The notes beneath the pieces were generated by a model that was not told the DNA's origin, searched no databases, and was given only the letters and a program-made list of their open reading frames with translations. A program made the translations under genes and the position numbers. Below are positions 18,303 through 27,512 of a stretch of DNA of 64,000 bases, one piece after another. Each line of letters begins with the position of its first letter. The stretch's first letter is position 1. Source of the stretch: Dolichospermum sp. FACHB-1091 (lineage in GTDB: Bacteria > Cyanobacteriota > Cyanobacteriia > Cyanobacteriales > Nostocaceae); NCBI RefSeq assembly GCF_014697585.1, contig NZ_JACJSB010000026.1:1-64000 (forward strand). The letters run 5' to 3'.

Positions 18303-18352
18303 TTACCACCAATAACGGCGGGGTTCCCAGTCACCGCCACCATACCACAGGG
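18303..18352 (-). pseudogene. Remnant of a second YWW-tailed peptide gene
   Basis: On the minus strand this stretch encodes WYGGGDWEPRRYWW followed by a stop codon; the last codons and stop (TACCACCAATA read on the plus strand) match the end of the His-rich peptide gene at 17838-17850. No leader or His-rich part remains upstream, where generic intergenic repeat sequence (CTCTGCGCCTCTGCGTGAG) takes over. It looks like the tail of a degraded paralogue. Confidence 0.35.
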
Positions 18353-18492
18353 TCCGTGACCTCATAAATATCATACCCCAATTCAGCAACGCCAAATTAT
18401 CCTGTACTTTATCCAAAATAACAAAAATCTCACGCCCAAACACAAAAACACTCTCCGCGCCTCTGCGCCTCTGCGTGAGATAATATCTTAAC

Positions 18493-19470
18493 TTACAACC
18501 ACCGCGCCGCATCCTTAGCGTGGTAAGTCAAAATTAAATCAGCACCCGCCCGCTTAAACCCAGTCAAGGTTTCCATAACAACACGCTGCTCATCAATCCA
18601 ACCATTTAAAGCCGCCGCTTTCACCATTGCATACTCACCAGACACATTGTAAGCCGCTACAGGTAAATTACTAGCTTCCTTAACGCGCCAGATAATATCC
18701 ATATATGCCAATGCTGGTTTAACCATCAGCATATCCGCACCTTCAGCGATATCTAACTCAATCTCTTTCAGGGCTTCCCTAGCGTTACCGGGGTCCATTT
18801 GGTAGGTGCGTCTATCTCCAAATTGTGGTGTTGAGTCTGCCGCATCTCTAAATGGTCCATAATAAGCTGAAGCATATTTAGCAGCATAGGACATAATAGG
18901 GATATTTTCAAAGCCCGCTGCATCCAAACCTGCGCGAATTGCTTGCACAAAACCATCCATCATTCCCGAAGGTGCGATAATATCTGCACCAGCTTGAGCT
19001 TGGGAAACTGCGGTTTTCTTTAATAATTCCAAAGTTGGATCATTTAATACTCTACCTGTTAAATCCCCAACTTGTAAATAACCACAATGGCCATGACTTG
19101 TATACTCACACAAACAAGTATCAGCCATGACAATTAAATCAGGAACAGCATTTTTAACTGCGGTTGCTGCTTTTTGGACAATACCACAATCGTGCCACGC
19201 GCCGGTAGCATCTATATCTTTATCTTCAGGAATTCCAAATAGGATAATTGCGGGAATGCCTAAATCATAAACTTCTTTAGCTTCCTCAACAATTTTATCT
19301 ACGGAAAGTTGATAAACACCGGGCATAGATTTGACTTCTTTGGCTATACTTTCCCCTGGTACAGCAAACAATGGATAAATCAAATCGCTAGTAGTTAAAA
19401 CGGTTTCACGTACCATACGGCGTAATTGGGTATGGCTACGCAGACGACGGGGGCGGTGGATAGGAAACAT
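18493..19470 (-). CDS. hemB: Delta-aminolevulinic acid dehydratase (porphobilinogen synthase)
   Basis: Condenses two 5-aminolevulinate molecules to porphobilinogen, an early step of heme, chlorophyll, bilin and corrin synthesis. 325 aa, full length. The cysteine-rich zinc site is present ([14 protein letters not shown]), so this is the zinc-type rather than the aspartate-rich magnesium-type enzyme. Both Schiff-base lysines are visible, in [13 protein letters not shown] and in [10 protein letters not shown]. Stand-alone gene. Confidence 0.97.
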   Translation of the reverse strand: MFPIHRPRRLRSHTQLRRMVRETVLTTSDLIYPLFAVPGESIAKEVKSMPGVYQLSVDKIVEEAKEVYDLGIPAIILFGIPEDKDIDATGAWHDCGIVQKAATAVKNAVPDLIVMADTCLCEYTSHGHCGYLQVGDLTGRVLNDPTLELLKKTAVSQAQAGADIIAPSGMMDGFVQAIRAGLDAAGFENIPIMSYAAKYASAYYGPFRDAADSTPQFGDRRTYQMDPGNAREALKEIELDIAEGADMLMVKPALAYMDIIWRVKEASNLPVAAYNVSGEYAMVKAAALNGWIDEQRVVMETLTGFKRAGADLILTYHAKDAARWL

Positions 19471-19754
19471 AAATTTTGTGCAGAGAAAACAATACGATGG
19501 ACACAGAATAAAGCGTCACAGAAGCAGGTTTTTAGCTGGCTCTATTCAGACAAACTACAAGCAGTGCTTTAACTGTCTTTTGCCCTGCTGTTGATGAAGC
19601 TGTGGGGCAATTTTATATTTTACAACTTGATGGACATTTGCTAATAACCTATTTGCGAAAAACAATCTTAAAAAAATCCAATATTCTCCATGGTCTTAAT
19701 ATCGCGCTTAATTCCCTATTCCCAGAAGTGACAGCAGCAGGGAAATACTATTTT

Positions 19755-20114
19755 TTAAAAAACCCGGAAAATAAAGGGATAACGGTAGGGTTGTTCAGGA
19801 TTACTGAAAACAGCAATTAGCGCCCAAATGGTTAATCCCCAGTGTAATATATACCCTAAACCTGCTAGTGGTAAGAGGATGATTAGGGTTAAAACCAACC
19901 AACCGGTTAAAAAAAACAAAGCTGCGATAATTGCTCCATAGAACCAAACGTTAAAATGGAAATTGATAGATTCCTTCGCGTTCTCTTTGACGACAGGATC
20001 ATCTGATATAAATAATATAGCTATGGGTAAACCAACGGAGACAATTGTAGTGCTAAAAAAAATTGCTCCGTGACACAAGGCTGATAATAGTTTACGTTTA
20101 TCGCTGTCGTACAT
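19755..20114 (-). CDS. DUF4870 family membrane protein
   Basis: A 119-aa protein with three hydrophobic helices (~14-33, ~52-76 and ~78-103) and the DUF4870 layout: a short N-terminal segment with LCHGAIFF, the polar ENAKESINFHFN block before the second helix, and LHWGLTIWALIAVF near the end. Function is unknown. The ATG has a strong GGAGGAAAG ribosome-binding site. Monocistronic as far as can be seen. Confidence 0.85.
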   Translation of the reverse strand: MYDSDKRKLLSALCHGAIFFSTTIVSVGLPIAILFISDDPVVKENAKESINFHFNVWFYGAIIAALFFLTGWLVLTLIILLPLAGLGYILHWGLTIWALIAVFSNPEQPYRYPFIFRVF

Positions 20115-20261
20115 TCTTTCCTCCTATAAATATAAATTGCAGGGGGCGTAATTAGGTTAGGTTAAATATGATTGCATTATGATTGAGGTACATATAAGCT
20201 GGTAGGATGCAGACACAATCAGAGTTTTACTATGAACATTTGTACCTCCTAATCCTGTAAT

Positions 20262-20903
20262 CTACTGTAAAATCATATCATTGCTGCTCAAATAAGCGAT
20301 CGCTTGTCTAATCCAATCCTCTACATAGGCGTTTTTGGGTAAACCAACATCTTCACTAACAACGTGCAAAGCATTACTAACTTCATGAGCAGTATACCCC
20401 AAAGCAAAGAGAGTCATTTGCACTTCTTCTAAAATTCCTGGTGCAGGTCCGCCCGTAGCGACGAAGAAGCCGGCTGATTTGCGCCATTCAATTAATTTAC
20501 TCTTGAGTTCTAAACAGATGCGTTCAGCGGTCTTTTTGCCTATACCAGGAGCTTGAATTAAGATTTGGATATTAGCAGCGATAATAGCTTGAACTAACTC
20601 TGGTAATTCCATGGTATCCAAAAGTGCGATGGCCAAGGCCGCACCAATACCACTGACACTGAGTAAATGACGAAATAAATCCCGTTCCGAGGGAGAAGAA
20701 AAACCGTAGAGCATAGGTACTTCTTCCCGAATCTGGTAATGGGTAAAAATTTGTACCACATCTCCAGTAGATGTTAACTGGTTGGCCAGACGTTGAGGAA
20801 TTTGCAAATCGTAACCCATGCCATTTACCTCTAAGGTCAAGATAACACGATTAGGGGTAATGGCTTGGACACCAGCGACGATACCTTTAAGATAGCTAAT
20901 CAT
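20262..20903 (-). CDS. ruvA: Holliday junction DNA helicase subunit RuvA
   Basis: Tetrameric junction-binding subunit that loads RuvB for branch migration in recombination repair. 213 aa from ATG at 20903 ([12 protein letters not shown]). The N-terminal OB fold is followed by two helix-hairpin-helix motifs ([14 protein letters not shown] and [12 protein letters not shown]) and the C-terminal RuvB-binding helix bundle ([16 protein letters not shown]). A longer frame upstream encodes an unlikely cysteine/tryptophan-rich extension. The start overlaps the spp stop as ATGA, so the two are translationally coupled. Confidence 0.95.
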   Translation of the reverse strand: MISYLKGIVAGVQAITPNRVILTLEVNGMGYDLQIPQRLANQLTSTGDVVQIFTHYQIREEVPMLYGFSSPSERDLFRHLLSVSGIGAALAIALLDTMELPELVQAIIAANIQILIQAPGIGKKTAERICLELKSKLIEWRKSAGFFVATGGPAPGILEEVQMTLFALGYTAHEVSNALHVVSEDVGLPKNAYVEDWIRQAIAYLSSNDMILQ

Positions 20904-21646
20904 TCTAGGAAACCAAAATATTTTAAACCTTCCATAATCCCAGCAGCACAACGATTTTGTGCCAGGTAACGATAGTCAGCGGGATGCTGATGATACCATT
21001 GCAGTAACTCCTCACGAGCATTACCAACAATGATTCCCCGTTCCCTACCAACAGCGAACAAAGCAATATCATTACCTGAATCACCACAAACAACAGTCTG
21101 CTCGGCTGCAAATTTCCACTTCTGACGGAGGAACTGCATTGCTTGACCTTTATCGCTGGTATGGGGTAAAATGTCAAGGTCTATTTCACTACTATAAATT
21201 AATTTTATATTTAGTTGGGATTTTTGCAATTCTGTCTCAAGTTGTGGTAAAATGCCCGATAATTCGGCTTTTAGGAAAAAACTGACTTTAAAAGGACGTT
21301 GTTCTGTATCCGGCTGTAACACTAATTCCGGGAATTGCTCAGTAATGGATAAAATCTTTTCCCGATGCCAACCTTGAGAGAGAATATCTGCCCATTCTGT
21401 GTCAGGATGGTTGCTACCATGCAAATATATTTCCGTACCAACAGAGAGAACTAAAGCATCTGGGGAAAAGAGATTTTTTTCCTGTTGGAGTTCTCGATAA
21501 AGTACAGGCGATCGCCCTGTAGAGTAGACTATCTTTGTACCATATTGTTGACGATGCTGTTGCAAGCGATCGCTCAATACCAACAATGCCTGATCATCGC
21601 CTACTAAGGTATGATCTAAATCACTTACGAATAAAAACTTATTCAT
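20900..21646 (-). CDS. spp: Sucrose-phosphate phosphatase
   Basis: HAD-superfamily enzyme removing phosphate from sucrose-6-phosphate, the last step of sucrose synthesis. 248 aa from ATG at 21646; a TTG two codons earlier is possible. HAD motif I is [12 protein letters not shown], motif II lies in VYSTGRSP, and motif IV is [12 protein letters not shown], all as in the cyanobacterial/plant SPP family. It overlaps ruvA by 4 bp. A ~125-bp piece of this gene is duplicated at 22841-22967, on the far side of the Rpn-like gene. Confidence 0.9.
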   Translation of the reverse strand: MNKFLFVSDLDHTLVGDDQALLVLSDRLQQHRQQYGTKIVYSTGRSPVLYRELQQEKNLFSPDALVLSVGTEIYLHGSNHPDTEWADILSQGWHREKILSITEQFPELVLQPDTEQRPFKVSFFLKAELSGILPQLETELQKSQLNIKLIYSSEIDLDILPHTSDKGQAMQFLRQKWKFAAEQTVVCGDSGNDIALFAVGRERGIIVGNAREELLQWYHQHPADYRYLAQNRCAAGIMEGLKYFGFLE

Positions 21647-21767
21647 GGCCAACTCCTTTTGTGAGGTTAATTCACAAAAAGTGTATGTTGTTTTGGCACT
21701 TACTGTACAATTCCTAATTCAAAAACAAGCCTTGGTAATGAGAAATTACGGCTATACTAGGAAATTT

Positions 21768-22721
21768 ATGACACGACAAGTCCACGACCAACTGGCCAAA
21801 GAATATCTAGAAGAACTATTAAAACCTCTAGGTAAGGTAGAAACCAGTAAAGATGTAAAAAGCGAAGTTCAAGAAATAGATGTTTGGTTTGTTCCGACTA
21901 CAACATCTACAAATTCCGAATTAGGATTATTAGGAAAAATGGCAGTTACAAGCTGTTTATTTGAACCTTACCGCAATGCACCTAATGAGGTAGAAATTAG
22001 AACTTGTTTGTTAAAATTGTATAGTGTACAAGGTAATTTATTGCGAGAAGCGAAACGAGAAAAACGTTCTATTTCTGAACAAGAATTACCCCTTCTATGG
22101 ATTTTAACACCCACTTGTTCTGAAAGAATCCTCGCAGGTTTTGGAGCAAAAATAAAGGAGGGATGGGAAAAAGGAGTTTATTTTTTACCCAAATATCAGA
22201 AAACCGCCATTGTTGCTATTAACCAATTACCCATAACAGAGGATACACTATGGTTAAGGGTAATGGGAAAAGGTAGAACTCAAATGGAAGCTATCAGCGA
22301 AGTAGTTGAACTGTCAAAAGAGAATGATAAATGGGATAGATTAATGGAAATTTTCGCATCTTGGCGGAAAAATTTAGAATTGAATAGTGATGTTAATGAT
22401 GAAGAAGCAAGGGAGTTAATTATGAGTTTATCACCAGCGTATCTTAAACAACGGGAAGAATGGAAACAAGAGGGAATAGAGGAAGGAAGACAACAAGGAA
22501 GACAGGAAGGAAGACAGGAAGGACGACAGGAAGGACAAAAAGACGGACAACGTTTGATGGTAGAGAGTTTGTTAGCGGTGCGTTTTGGTAATTTAGATGA
22601 GGAGTTATCTGCTATTGTCAGTCCGTTAATGGAACTTTCATTAACAGAAAGAACTCAGTTATTACTTAATTTATCTAATCTTTCCCGTCAGGAATTATTA
22701 GCTAGGTTTAAAGTTGATTGA
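21768..22721 (+). CDS. Rpn/DUF4351-type nuclease-like protein (copy 1)
   Basis: 317 aa from ATG at 21768 (MTRQVHDQLAKEYLEELL), the start that matches its paralogue at 53582-54529. The N-terminal part carries a PD-(D/E)XK-like core (the EVQEIDVWF strand) as in Rpn recombination-promoting nucleases and related putative transposase proteins. A run of GRQEG repeats (residues ~240-262) follows, then a helical C-terminal DUF4351-like tail (LLAVRFGNLDEELSAI...LSNLSRQELL). Earlier in-frame ATGs exist at 21645 and 21738. It diverges from spp and is flanked by two copies of an spp fragment, suggesting insertion or rearrangement. The nuclease role is family-based inference. Confidence 0.75.
   Translation: MTRQVHDQLAKEYLEELLKPLGKVETSKDVKSEVQEIDVWFVPTTTSTNSELGLLGKMAVTSCLFEPYRNAPNEVEIRTCLLKLYSVQGNLLREAKREKRSISEQELPLLWILTPTCSERILAGFGAKIKEGWEKGVYFLPKYQKTAIVAINQLPITEDTLWLRVMGKGRTQMEAISEVVELSKENDKWDRLMEIFASWRKNLELNSDVNDEEARELIMSLSPAYLKQREEWKQEGIEEGRQQGRQEGRQEGRQEGQKDGQRLMVESLLAVRFGNLDEELSAIVSPLMELSLTERTQLLLNLSNLSRQELLARFKVD
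22482..22545 (+). repeat. GRQEG-coding tandem repeat
   Basis: About five consecutive copies of a GGAAGACAGGAA-like 12-mer encode GRQQ/GRQE units in the middle of the Rpn-like gene. Such in-frame repeats change copy number easily and may vary between strains. Confidence 0.75.
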
Positions 22722-22840
22722 ACTCAGGTTTTATTTGGAACTTCAATTAGTCAAAAGTTGTAGGTTAGCTTAAATGACAGCGCAAATCAAGCAAATTATT
22801 AAAATGTTGGATTTCGTTACCTCAACCCAACCTACAACTA

Positions 22841-22967
22841 CAGCATCTGGGAAAAAGAGCTTTTTTTCCTGTTGGATTTCTCGATAAAGCACAGGCGATC
22901 GCCCTGTAGAGTAGACTATCTTTGTACCATATTGTTGACGATGCTGTTGCAAGCGATCGCTCAATAG
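22841..22967 (-). pseudogene. Duplicated internal fragment of spp
   Basis: Nearly identical to 21455-21579, in the same orientation. It encodes the SPP segment [14 protein letters not shown] to about FFPDA with a few substitutions, mostly conservative. No HAD motif I or downstream part is present, so it cannot be functional. Together with the real spp it brackets the Rpn-like gene as a direct repeat ~1.26 kb apart. Confidence 0.85.
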
Positions 22968-23185
22968 CAATTTAAAGCTTGTTTGAAAAGTCTAAATTGG
23001 TGAAAATTAAATCTGTGGTTTCTACAACCCTTGTAGAAACTTAACCTGGGTAGAAATTCTCGTCCATACATTATTTTTAGAATATGTGTAATGGTTATTT
23101 TGAGAATAGAGTTAAAAATCAGCAAAAACCAACGAATTTCAAAAAAATTCCAGATCAAAAATTTGAATATAAAAGCAGGTATTCT

Positions 23186-24001
23186 ATGACAGAACAAACA
23201 CAATTAGTAGATGTTAAACAATGGATTAAAACCCGTTCTTCTCTAGATTCTAATCAGTCTAATTTTCTGACTTGGACAGGGAATATTTATAGTTTTATTC
23301 CTGGTGAAAAACGAAAATTATTATTCAAAATGGTGGGAATGAGTGTAAGTCGTTGTATTCAGAATACTGAAAGGAGTTGGGATTTTACTTCTAGAGAATT
23401 AACTTATTATCTCAATCCGGAAACCAAAGAGATTTTACACAAATGGCAGAATCCTTGGAATCAGGAAATACTAACTGTTATGCACGTTGCAAATAGTCCC
23501 GTTCAAGGTAAATTCAAAGATAAATTACCTGTAGAATTAGAAGGAGAAAAAACTAATTTTGTATTTGATATCTTTCCTAATTATGTCAATCCTTTAGCCG
23601 AAAATTCAAAATTTACTGATTATTGTCCAGGGAAAATTTATCAAGCAGCAGAATTATTTAAAATCTCTGTTGCTACGGCAGATTTAGAAAATCCAGAACT
23701 AAATTCAGTGACAGAATTAAGTCTATCTTGGGATAGAATCGGTCCGTGGTTACCCTGGATGAAAATGGGTGAAAGTCCTGGTTATTTAATTTATAGTGCT
23801 ATAGGTAAAAAAGTCAGCGGTTTACAAGCACTACACCCGATTTTACAACAAGAAATTAATAATCGCGTTCCCTTGTATAAAGAAGCCCCAAAAACTTATA
23901 TTGAGGGAGAAGATATGACATCTTGGCTTTATTTCCAAAAGCATTTTTCCGCATATTTAGCTGGAGAAATATTTCCCATACCAACACCGGAAGCAGTTTA
24001 G
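23186..24001 (+). CDS. DUF1838 family protein
   Basis: 271 aa from the ATG at 23186, which has an AGGT ribosome-binding site; the frame is open further upstream (to 23084) but that part reads as poor-composition sequence. The pattern DVKQWIKTRSSLDSN, FLTWTGNIYSFIPGE, then LFKMVGMSVSRC and the C-terminal TYIEGEDMTSWLYFQKHF fits DUF1838, a family without known function that is frequent in cyanobacteria. Soluble, no signal peptide. Single-gene unit, convergent with the pentapeptide-repeat gene, whose stop lies only 5 bp away. Confidence 0.75.
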   Translation: MTEQTQLVDVKQWIKTRSSLDSNQSNFLTWTGNIYSFIPGEKRKLLFKMVGMSVSRCIQNTERSWDFTSRELTYYLNPETKEILHKWQNPWNQEILTVMHVANSPVQGKFKDKLPVELEGEKTNFVFDIFPNYVNPLAENSKFTDYCPGKIYQAAELFKISVATADLENPELNSVTELSLSWDRIGPWLPWMKMGESPGYLIYSAIGKKVSGLQALHPILQQEINNRVPLYKEAPKTYIEGEDMTSWLYFQKHFSAYLAGEIFPIPTPEAV

Positions 24002-24005
24002 GTAT

Positions 24006-24374
24006 TTATAACTTTTGCATATTGTGACTAAGAGGATCAAAATCTCTAGGAAATTTGGTACTTTCATCATAATATGCACCATGTAAATTTGCTCCGTAGA
24101 ACTTAGTATAATGCAGTCTTGCACCTCTAAGATTTGCCTCAGTCAGATTAACACCAGATAAATTCGCTCTAGTTAAATTGGCCTGGGCTAAATTCGCTCT
24201 ACTCAAATTCGCTCCCCACAGTTTAGCTTTAGCTAAATTTGCTTCGCTTAAATCTGCTCCCCATAAATTAATTCCTGGTAAATAAGCATTGATTAGTTTA
24301 GCTTTGACTAGTTTAGCCGAAACGAAATATCTTTCTCCCGCAGCATAACGCCGTTTTAGTTCCTCAGTGTCCAT
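24006..24374 (-). CDS. Pentapeptide repeat protein
   Basis: A 122-aa protein with roughly 13 pentapeptide units of the A(N/D)LxX kind between residues ~27 and ~100 (for example ANLAQANLTRANLSG), predicted to form a right-handed four-sided beta helix. The N-terminus (MDTEELKRRYAAGER) resembles that of other cyanobacterial stand-alone pentapeptide proteins, and the C-terminus is non-repetitive. No signal peptide. Molecular function unknown; members can mimic DNA or serve as scaffolds. Confidence 0.88.
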   Translation of the reverse strand: MDTEELKRRYAAGERYFVSAKLVKAKLINAYLPGINLWGADLSEANLAKAKLWGANLSRANLAQANLTRANLSGVNLTEANLRGARLHYTKFYGANLHGAYYDESTKFPRDFDPLSHNMQKL

Positions 24375-24630
24375 ATCTTGTTAACCTAATTGAGTAACAA
24401 AACCTCTATCTCCACAATATACTCTCGGTCAATCAATTTTGGATTTTGGATTTTGGATTTTAGATTTTCCTCTTCTTATTCTGACCGAAAATAATGGGAT
24501 ACAAGCCCAGTCCTTCTAGGAGAGAAATTACCAAGTAACAACGACTTACAAAAGTTAGTTATGACTCAAGCCAAGAAAATTTTGGATTTTGGATTTTAGA
24601 TTTTGGATTTTAGATTCAGCAAGCCCTAAA
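24375..24630. other. Intergenic region with GGATTTT tandem repeats
   Basis: Two arrays of TTTTGGA/TTTTAGA heptamers are present at about 24437-24469 and 24580-24616. No ORF. The remaining sequence up to the candidate small RNA terminator shows nothing else. Confidence 0.6.
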
Positions 24631-24668
24631 TAATAAAAACGCCTGAGTTTTTTCTAACCCAGGCGTTC
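24631..24668 (-). terminator. Strong intrinsic terminator
   Basis: On the minus strand AACGCCTGGGTT, AGAAAA and AACTCAGGCGTT pair over ~12 bp (one mismatch) and are followed by TTTTATTA. It is not positioned behind any annotated protein gene: the nearest minus-strand gene (24893) ends 225 bp away, which suggests an independent short transcript. Confidence 0.75.
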
Positions 24669-24797
24669 CCCGTATAACTTTATACTACTTTACTAATTTT
24701 GTGACATTTTAGACTCGCAACTCCAATAACGGGAAGTATAAGCAGCGCGAGGGAAGTTGTAACAAGTATCAAGTAAAGTGGTATCACTCCTTGCATT
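24631..24797 (-). ncRNA. Candidate ~165-nt small RNA (or 38-codon small gene)
   Basis: A minus-strand unit with its own signals: TATAAT at 24803-24808 and a strong terminator at 24631-24668. The predicted transcript would start near 24796. Nested complementarity suggests a folded RNA: ACTTTACT (24772-24779) pairs with AGTAAAGT (24687-24694), and inside it CTCGC (24747-24751) with GCGAG (24714-24718). The same strand has a 38-codon hydrophobic ORF (24680-24796, MQGVIPLYLILVTT...), but the ATG would coincide with the transcript start and has no Shine-Dalgarno sequence. I cannot match it to a known RNA family. Both readings are inference. Confidence 0.35.
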
Positions 24798-24892
24798 TAC
24801 TAATTATACTTGTTTGAACACCAAACAGCTAGTGTAGAGAGTGACACTTTCTTAACTGACACTAAATGTTCTCTAAATAACTTTAACTTCGA

Positions 24893-25555
24893 TTAAGAGT
24901 CCTTGGCTATCAGTAATTTTTGCGTTGTCAAAAGTTCACATACCTCAGCGTCGGTTGTTTGCTGAAAATCCTCGTACCAAATCCCAATTGCATACAAATC
25001 GGCTAGTGTTATTACGGATACAACCTGATCTACCTCTGCTCTTAATTCTTCACAAGTAGATACCGCCGCCACGGGAACAGCTACTACAAGCTTCTGGGGT
25101 TGTTGTTTTTTCAATGTAGCGATCGCTGCTCGGATAGTAGCACCCGTAGCAATACCATCATCAACTAAAATAATAGTACGATTTTTTACTTTTAGAGGAG
25201 GAAGATCACCGCGATAAGCGTGGCTGCGACGGTCTAATTCCCGCATTTCTATTGCTACTACTTGATCAATAGTTGCTTGGGAAATCTGCAATGAATCTAC
25301 AATATTCTCATTCATAACACGGACTCCTCCGGTCGCAATAGCCCCCATGGCCAATTCCTTGTGTCCAGGTACACCTAGTTTCCGCACCAAGCAGATATCT
25401 AAGGGTGCATTAAGTTCCTTTGCTACCTCATAAGCCACAGGTACACCGCCACGGGGAAGCCCTAATACTAAAATATCAGGACAATGGGCATATTCTGTTA
25501 ACTGAGCAGCTAACAGTTTTCCTGCTTCCGTGCGATTACGGAATTTGTGCAGCAT
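24893..25555 (-). CDS. Phosphoribosyltransferase family protein
   Basis: 220 aa from ATG at 25555 (MLHKFRNRTEAGKLLA), which has GAGG upstream; another ATG lies five codons earlier. The type I PRTase PRPP loop is VDDGIATGAT (residues ~122-131), preceded by the N-terminal LGLPRGGVPVAYEVA block and LVRKLGVPGHKELAMGAIA. This matches a family of predicted phosphoribosyltransferases found beside stress genes; substrate base unknown. It appears monocistronic. Confidence 0.82.
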   Translation of the reverse strand: MLHKFRNRTEAGKLLAAQLTEYAHCPDILVLGLPRGGVPVAYEVAKELNAPLDICLVRKLGVPGHKELAMGAIATGGVRVMNENIVDSLQISQATIDQVVAIEMRELDRRSHAYRGDLPPLKVKNRTIILVDDGIATGATIRAAIATLKKQQPQKLVVAVPVAAVSTCEELRAEVDQVVSVITLADLYAIGIWYEDFQQTTDAEVCELLTTQKLLIAKDS

Positions 25556-25824
25556 ATTATTATACCTCATTATGAAAATAAGTCTCTAATTGAAGCTAGA
25601 AATTTGATCGTTAATCCCGTAATGACACTATAAAGACAAAATTCCCCCTCTAATTTGAGGGTAGCAATAAAATCCGAGGAATTGTTAAATCAAATTACCA
25701 ACCAAAACTTTATTAGAGGTTTTATTCTTAAATTTTATCTCAATTTTTTGAGCTAAACTAAAGAGAGTGGGATGATCTCTGGTAGTAAGTTCTCTAAATT
25801 ACACATCTACATAACTCCAGTAAA

Positions 25825-26163
25825 ATGTCTGAAGATGCCCATAAATCACCTGAAATCCAAGAAGTAATTGGATTAAAGCCGCAACACTTTGCTGACTTAG
25901 TTAGAGCCGCACAATTAATTTTTGACCCGACTGCGGGAGTTACCGGCAGAAATGTTAAAATTGATTGGCAGGATTTTGGTATTCCTAGAAATATAGAAGA
26001 TAATCTCAGAATTATCGGGGAAGAATTTCAATATGCTTCTCCCCATGTTTCTGCTGATATTATTTGGGGTAAATTAACTACGGAAACTCGAATTTGGTTT
26101 CTGAAAAACAAAGATCAATTGTGGCAATTTGAGGAAATTTTACCTGCACTTGACGAAGATTAA
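25825..26163 (+). CDS. Conserved hypothetical protein (112 aa)
   Basis: A soluble, acidic protein with no signal or membrane segment. Predicted mainly helical at the N-terminus (LKPQHFADLVRAAQLIFD) with an ITRxxR-free C-terminal half ending in an acidic tail (ALDED). I do not recognise a family beyond cyanobacterial hypothetical proteins. It may be transcribed with the secreted protein gene 70 bp downstream. Confidence 0.65.
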   Translation: MSEDAHKSPEIQEVIGLKPQHFADLVRAAQLIFDPTAGVTGRNVKIDWQDFGIPRNIEDNLRIIGEEFQYASPHVSADIIWGKLTTETRIWFLKNKDQLWQFEEILPALDED

Positions 26164-26232
26164 CTATTGCCAAAAATATCTTGATCAAGTAGGATATATA
26201 TATTTTCTATCCTACTTGTTTATTAGAAGAGA

Positions 26233-26766
26233 ATGTTGATAAAAATTGCCAATACCCAGGTTTTAGTAGGTTCGTTGTTTTTGATGTTTCCATTAATAAT
26301 ATCAGGTTTAAATAACTCTGATGTTGCTTTAGCCGCAAGTAAACAAAAATATAGTAATTCAATTACTAATCAGCAAATAGTTGTTAATAAAACTGAATTT
26401 GGAGTCAGGATAATTAACTCATCAGGAAAGGTCAATTTTTTTCCAACAACTACCGTTCCCTTAAAAGAAGGTGATGCTTATGGTTGGAGAATTACACTTG
26501 ATAAATATTTGGGTAAAGTCCAATGGAGAGAAGTTTTAACTTTACCAAAAGCTCCCGAAACTTGGATCACAGAAAATCGTGAAAATATCTCCATATCAAA
26601 AAATGGAAAAACGGCAACTTCGACCCGAATCCAAACGCCTATTAATGGTGTGATTGAAAATTTCTGGACTATTTCTCCTGGAGATCCTTTAGGTAAACAT
26701 CAAATACAAGTTTATATTGATGAGCGTTTGCTGGGTACTTTTGAATTTGAAATAGTCCCATTTTAA
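26233..26766 (+). CDS. Exported hypothetical protein (177 aa)
   Basis: An N-terminal signal peptide is visible: basic start, hydrophobic core (VLVGSLFLMFPLIISG) and a likely cleavage after ALAAS near residue 35. The mature part looks all-beta (VKEGDAYGWRI, KHQIQVYIDERLLGTFEFEIV), an immunoglobulin-like pattern. Function unknown, probably periplasmic. It lies between the 112-aa gene and an SDR gene, all on the plus strand. Confidence 0.65.
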   Translation: MLIKIANTQVLVGSLFLMFPLIISGLNNSDVALAASKQKYSNSITNQQIVVNKTEFGVRIINSSGKVNFFPTTTVPLKEGDAYGWRITLDKYLGKVQWREVLTLPKAPETWITENRENISISKNGKTATSTRIQTPINGVIENFWTISPGDPLGKHQIQVYIDERLLGTFEFEIVPF

Positions 26767-26818
26767 AATAACCATTTTGTGATAAATGTAAATATAGGAT
26801 CTTTTTTATCAACTAATT

Positions 26819-27499
26819 ATGTCAATCACATCTTACATTTTTCTAGCTGGTGCAAGTCGGGGTGTTGGCCAAGAAATCGCTAAATATTTGACAGCACAGG
26901 AAATTCAAGTTAAAGCACTTGTGAGAACAGAAACCGCTGCTGTAGAACTAAAAGCAATGGGTATTCATCCAGTTTTAGGAGATGCTTTAAATGCGGCAGA
27001 TATTGAACAGGGAATGTTAGGAAATGAACCTATTCAAGCGGTTATCAGTACATTAGGAGGTTTACCGACAGATGATATCAAACCCGATTATATCGGTAAT
27101 AAAAACCTGATTGATGCCGCAGTTAAAGCGGGAGTAAAAAAGTTTATTTTGGTAACTTCTATTGGGAGTGGTGATAGTGTGGTAGCTTTACCACCCCAAG
27201 CATTAGCAGCACTCAAACCCGTTTTAATTGAAAAAGAAAAGGCTGAACAATACCTGATTTCCAGCGGACTGAACTATACAATTATTCGTCCTGGTGGTTT
27301 AAAATCAGAACCTGCTACCAACAACGGAATTTTAACTGAAAATCCTCAAATTGTGGGGACTATTCATCGTGCAGATGTTGCTAAATTAGTTTGTCGTTGT
27401 TTAAATTCTCCTAATTCTGATCAGAAGATATTATCAGCCATAGATCGAAATATGGTATATCCAGGATTACCGGAATTTGTGGAATTTAATTTAGATTAG
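26819..27499 (+). CDS. NAD(P)-binding atypical SDR (NmrA-like)
   Basis: A 226-aa Rossmann-fold protein. The nucleotide motif is GASRGVGQEIAKYL (residues ~11-24), followed by ALVRTET and a GDALNA turn typical of NAD(P)H-dependent atypical SDRs. LVTSIGSGDS takes the place of the catalytic serine region; the usual YxxxK is replaced by EKEKAEQYL, so it may be an electron-carrier-type or regulatory member rather than a classical reductase. Substrate unknown. Confidence 0.8.
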   Translation: MSITSYIFLAGASRGVGQEIAKYLTAQEIQVKALVRTETAAVELKAMGIHPVLGDALNAADIEQGMLGNEPIQAVISTLGGLPTDDIKPDYIGNKNLIDAAVKAGVKKFILVTSIGSGDSVVALPPQALAALKPVLIEKEKAEQYLISSGLNYTIIRPGGLKSEPATNNGILTENPQIVGTIHRADVAKLVCRCLNSPNSDQKILSAIDRNMVYPGLPEFVEFNLD

Positions 27500-27512
27500 G
27501 GATTTTTGAAAA

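Noticed and set aside
19602-19820. Plus-strand 72-aa ORF
   Set aside because: Overlaps the DUF4870 gene 3' end on the opposite strand and shows no codon or family signal.
22482-22545. CRISPR-like array
   Set aside because: The repeats are in-frame GRQEG codons without unique spacers.
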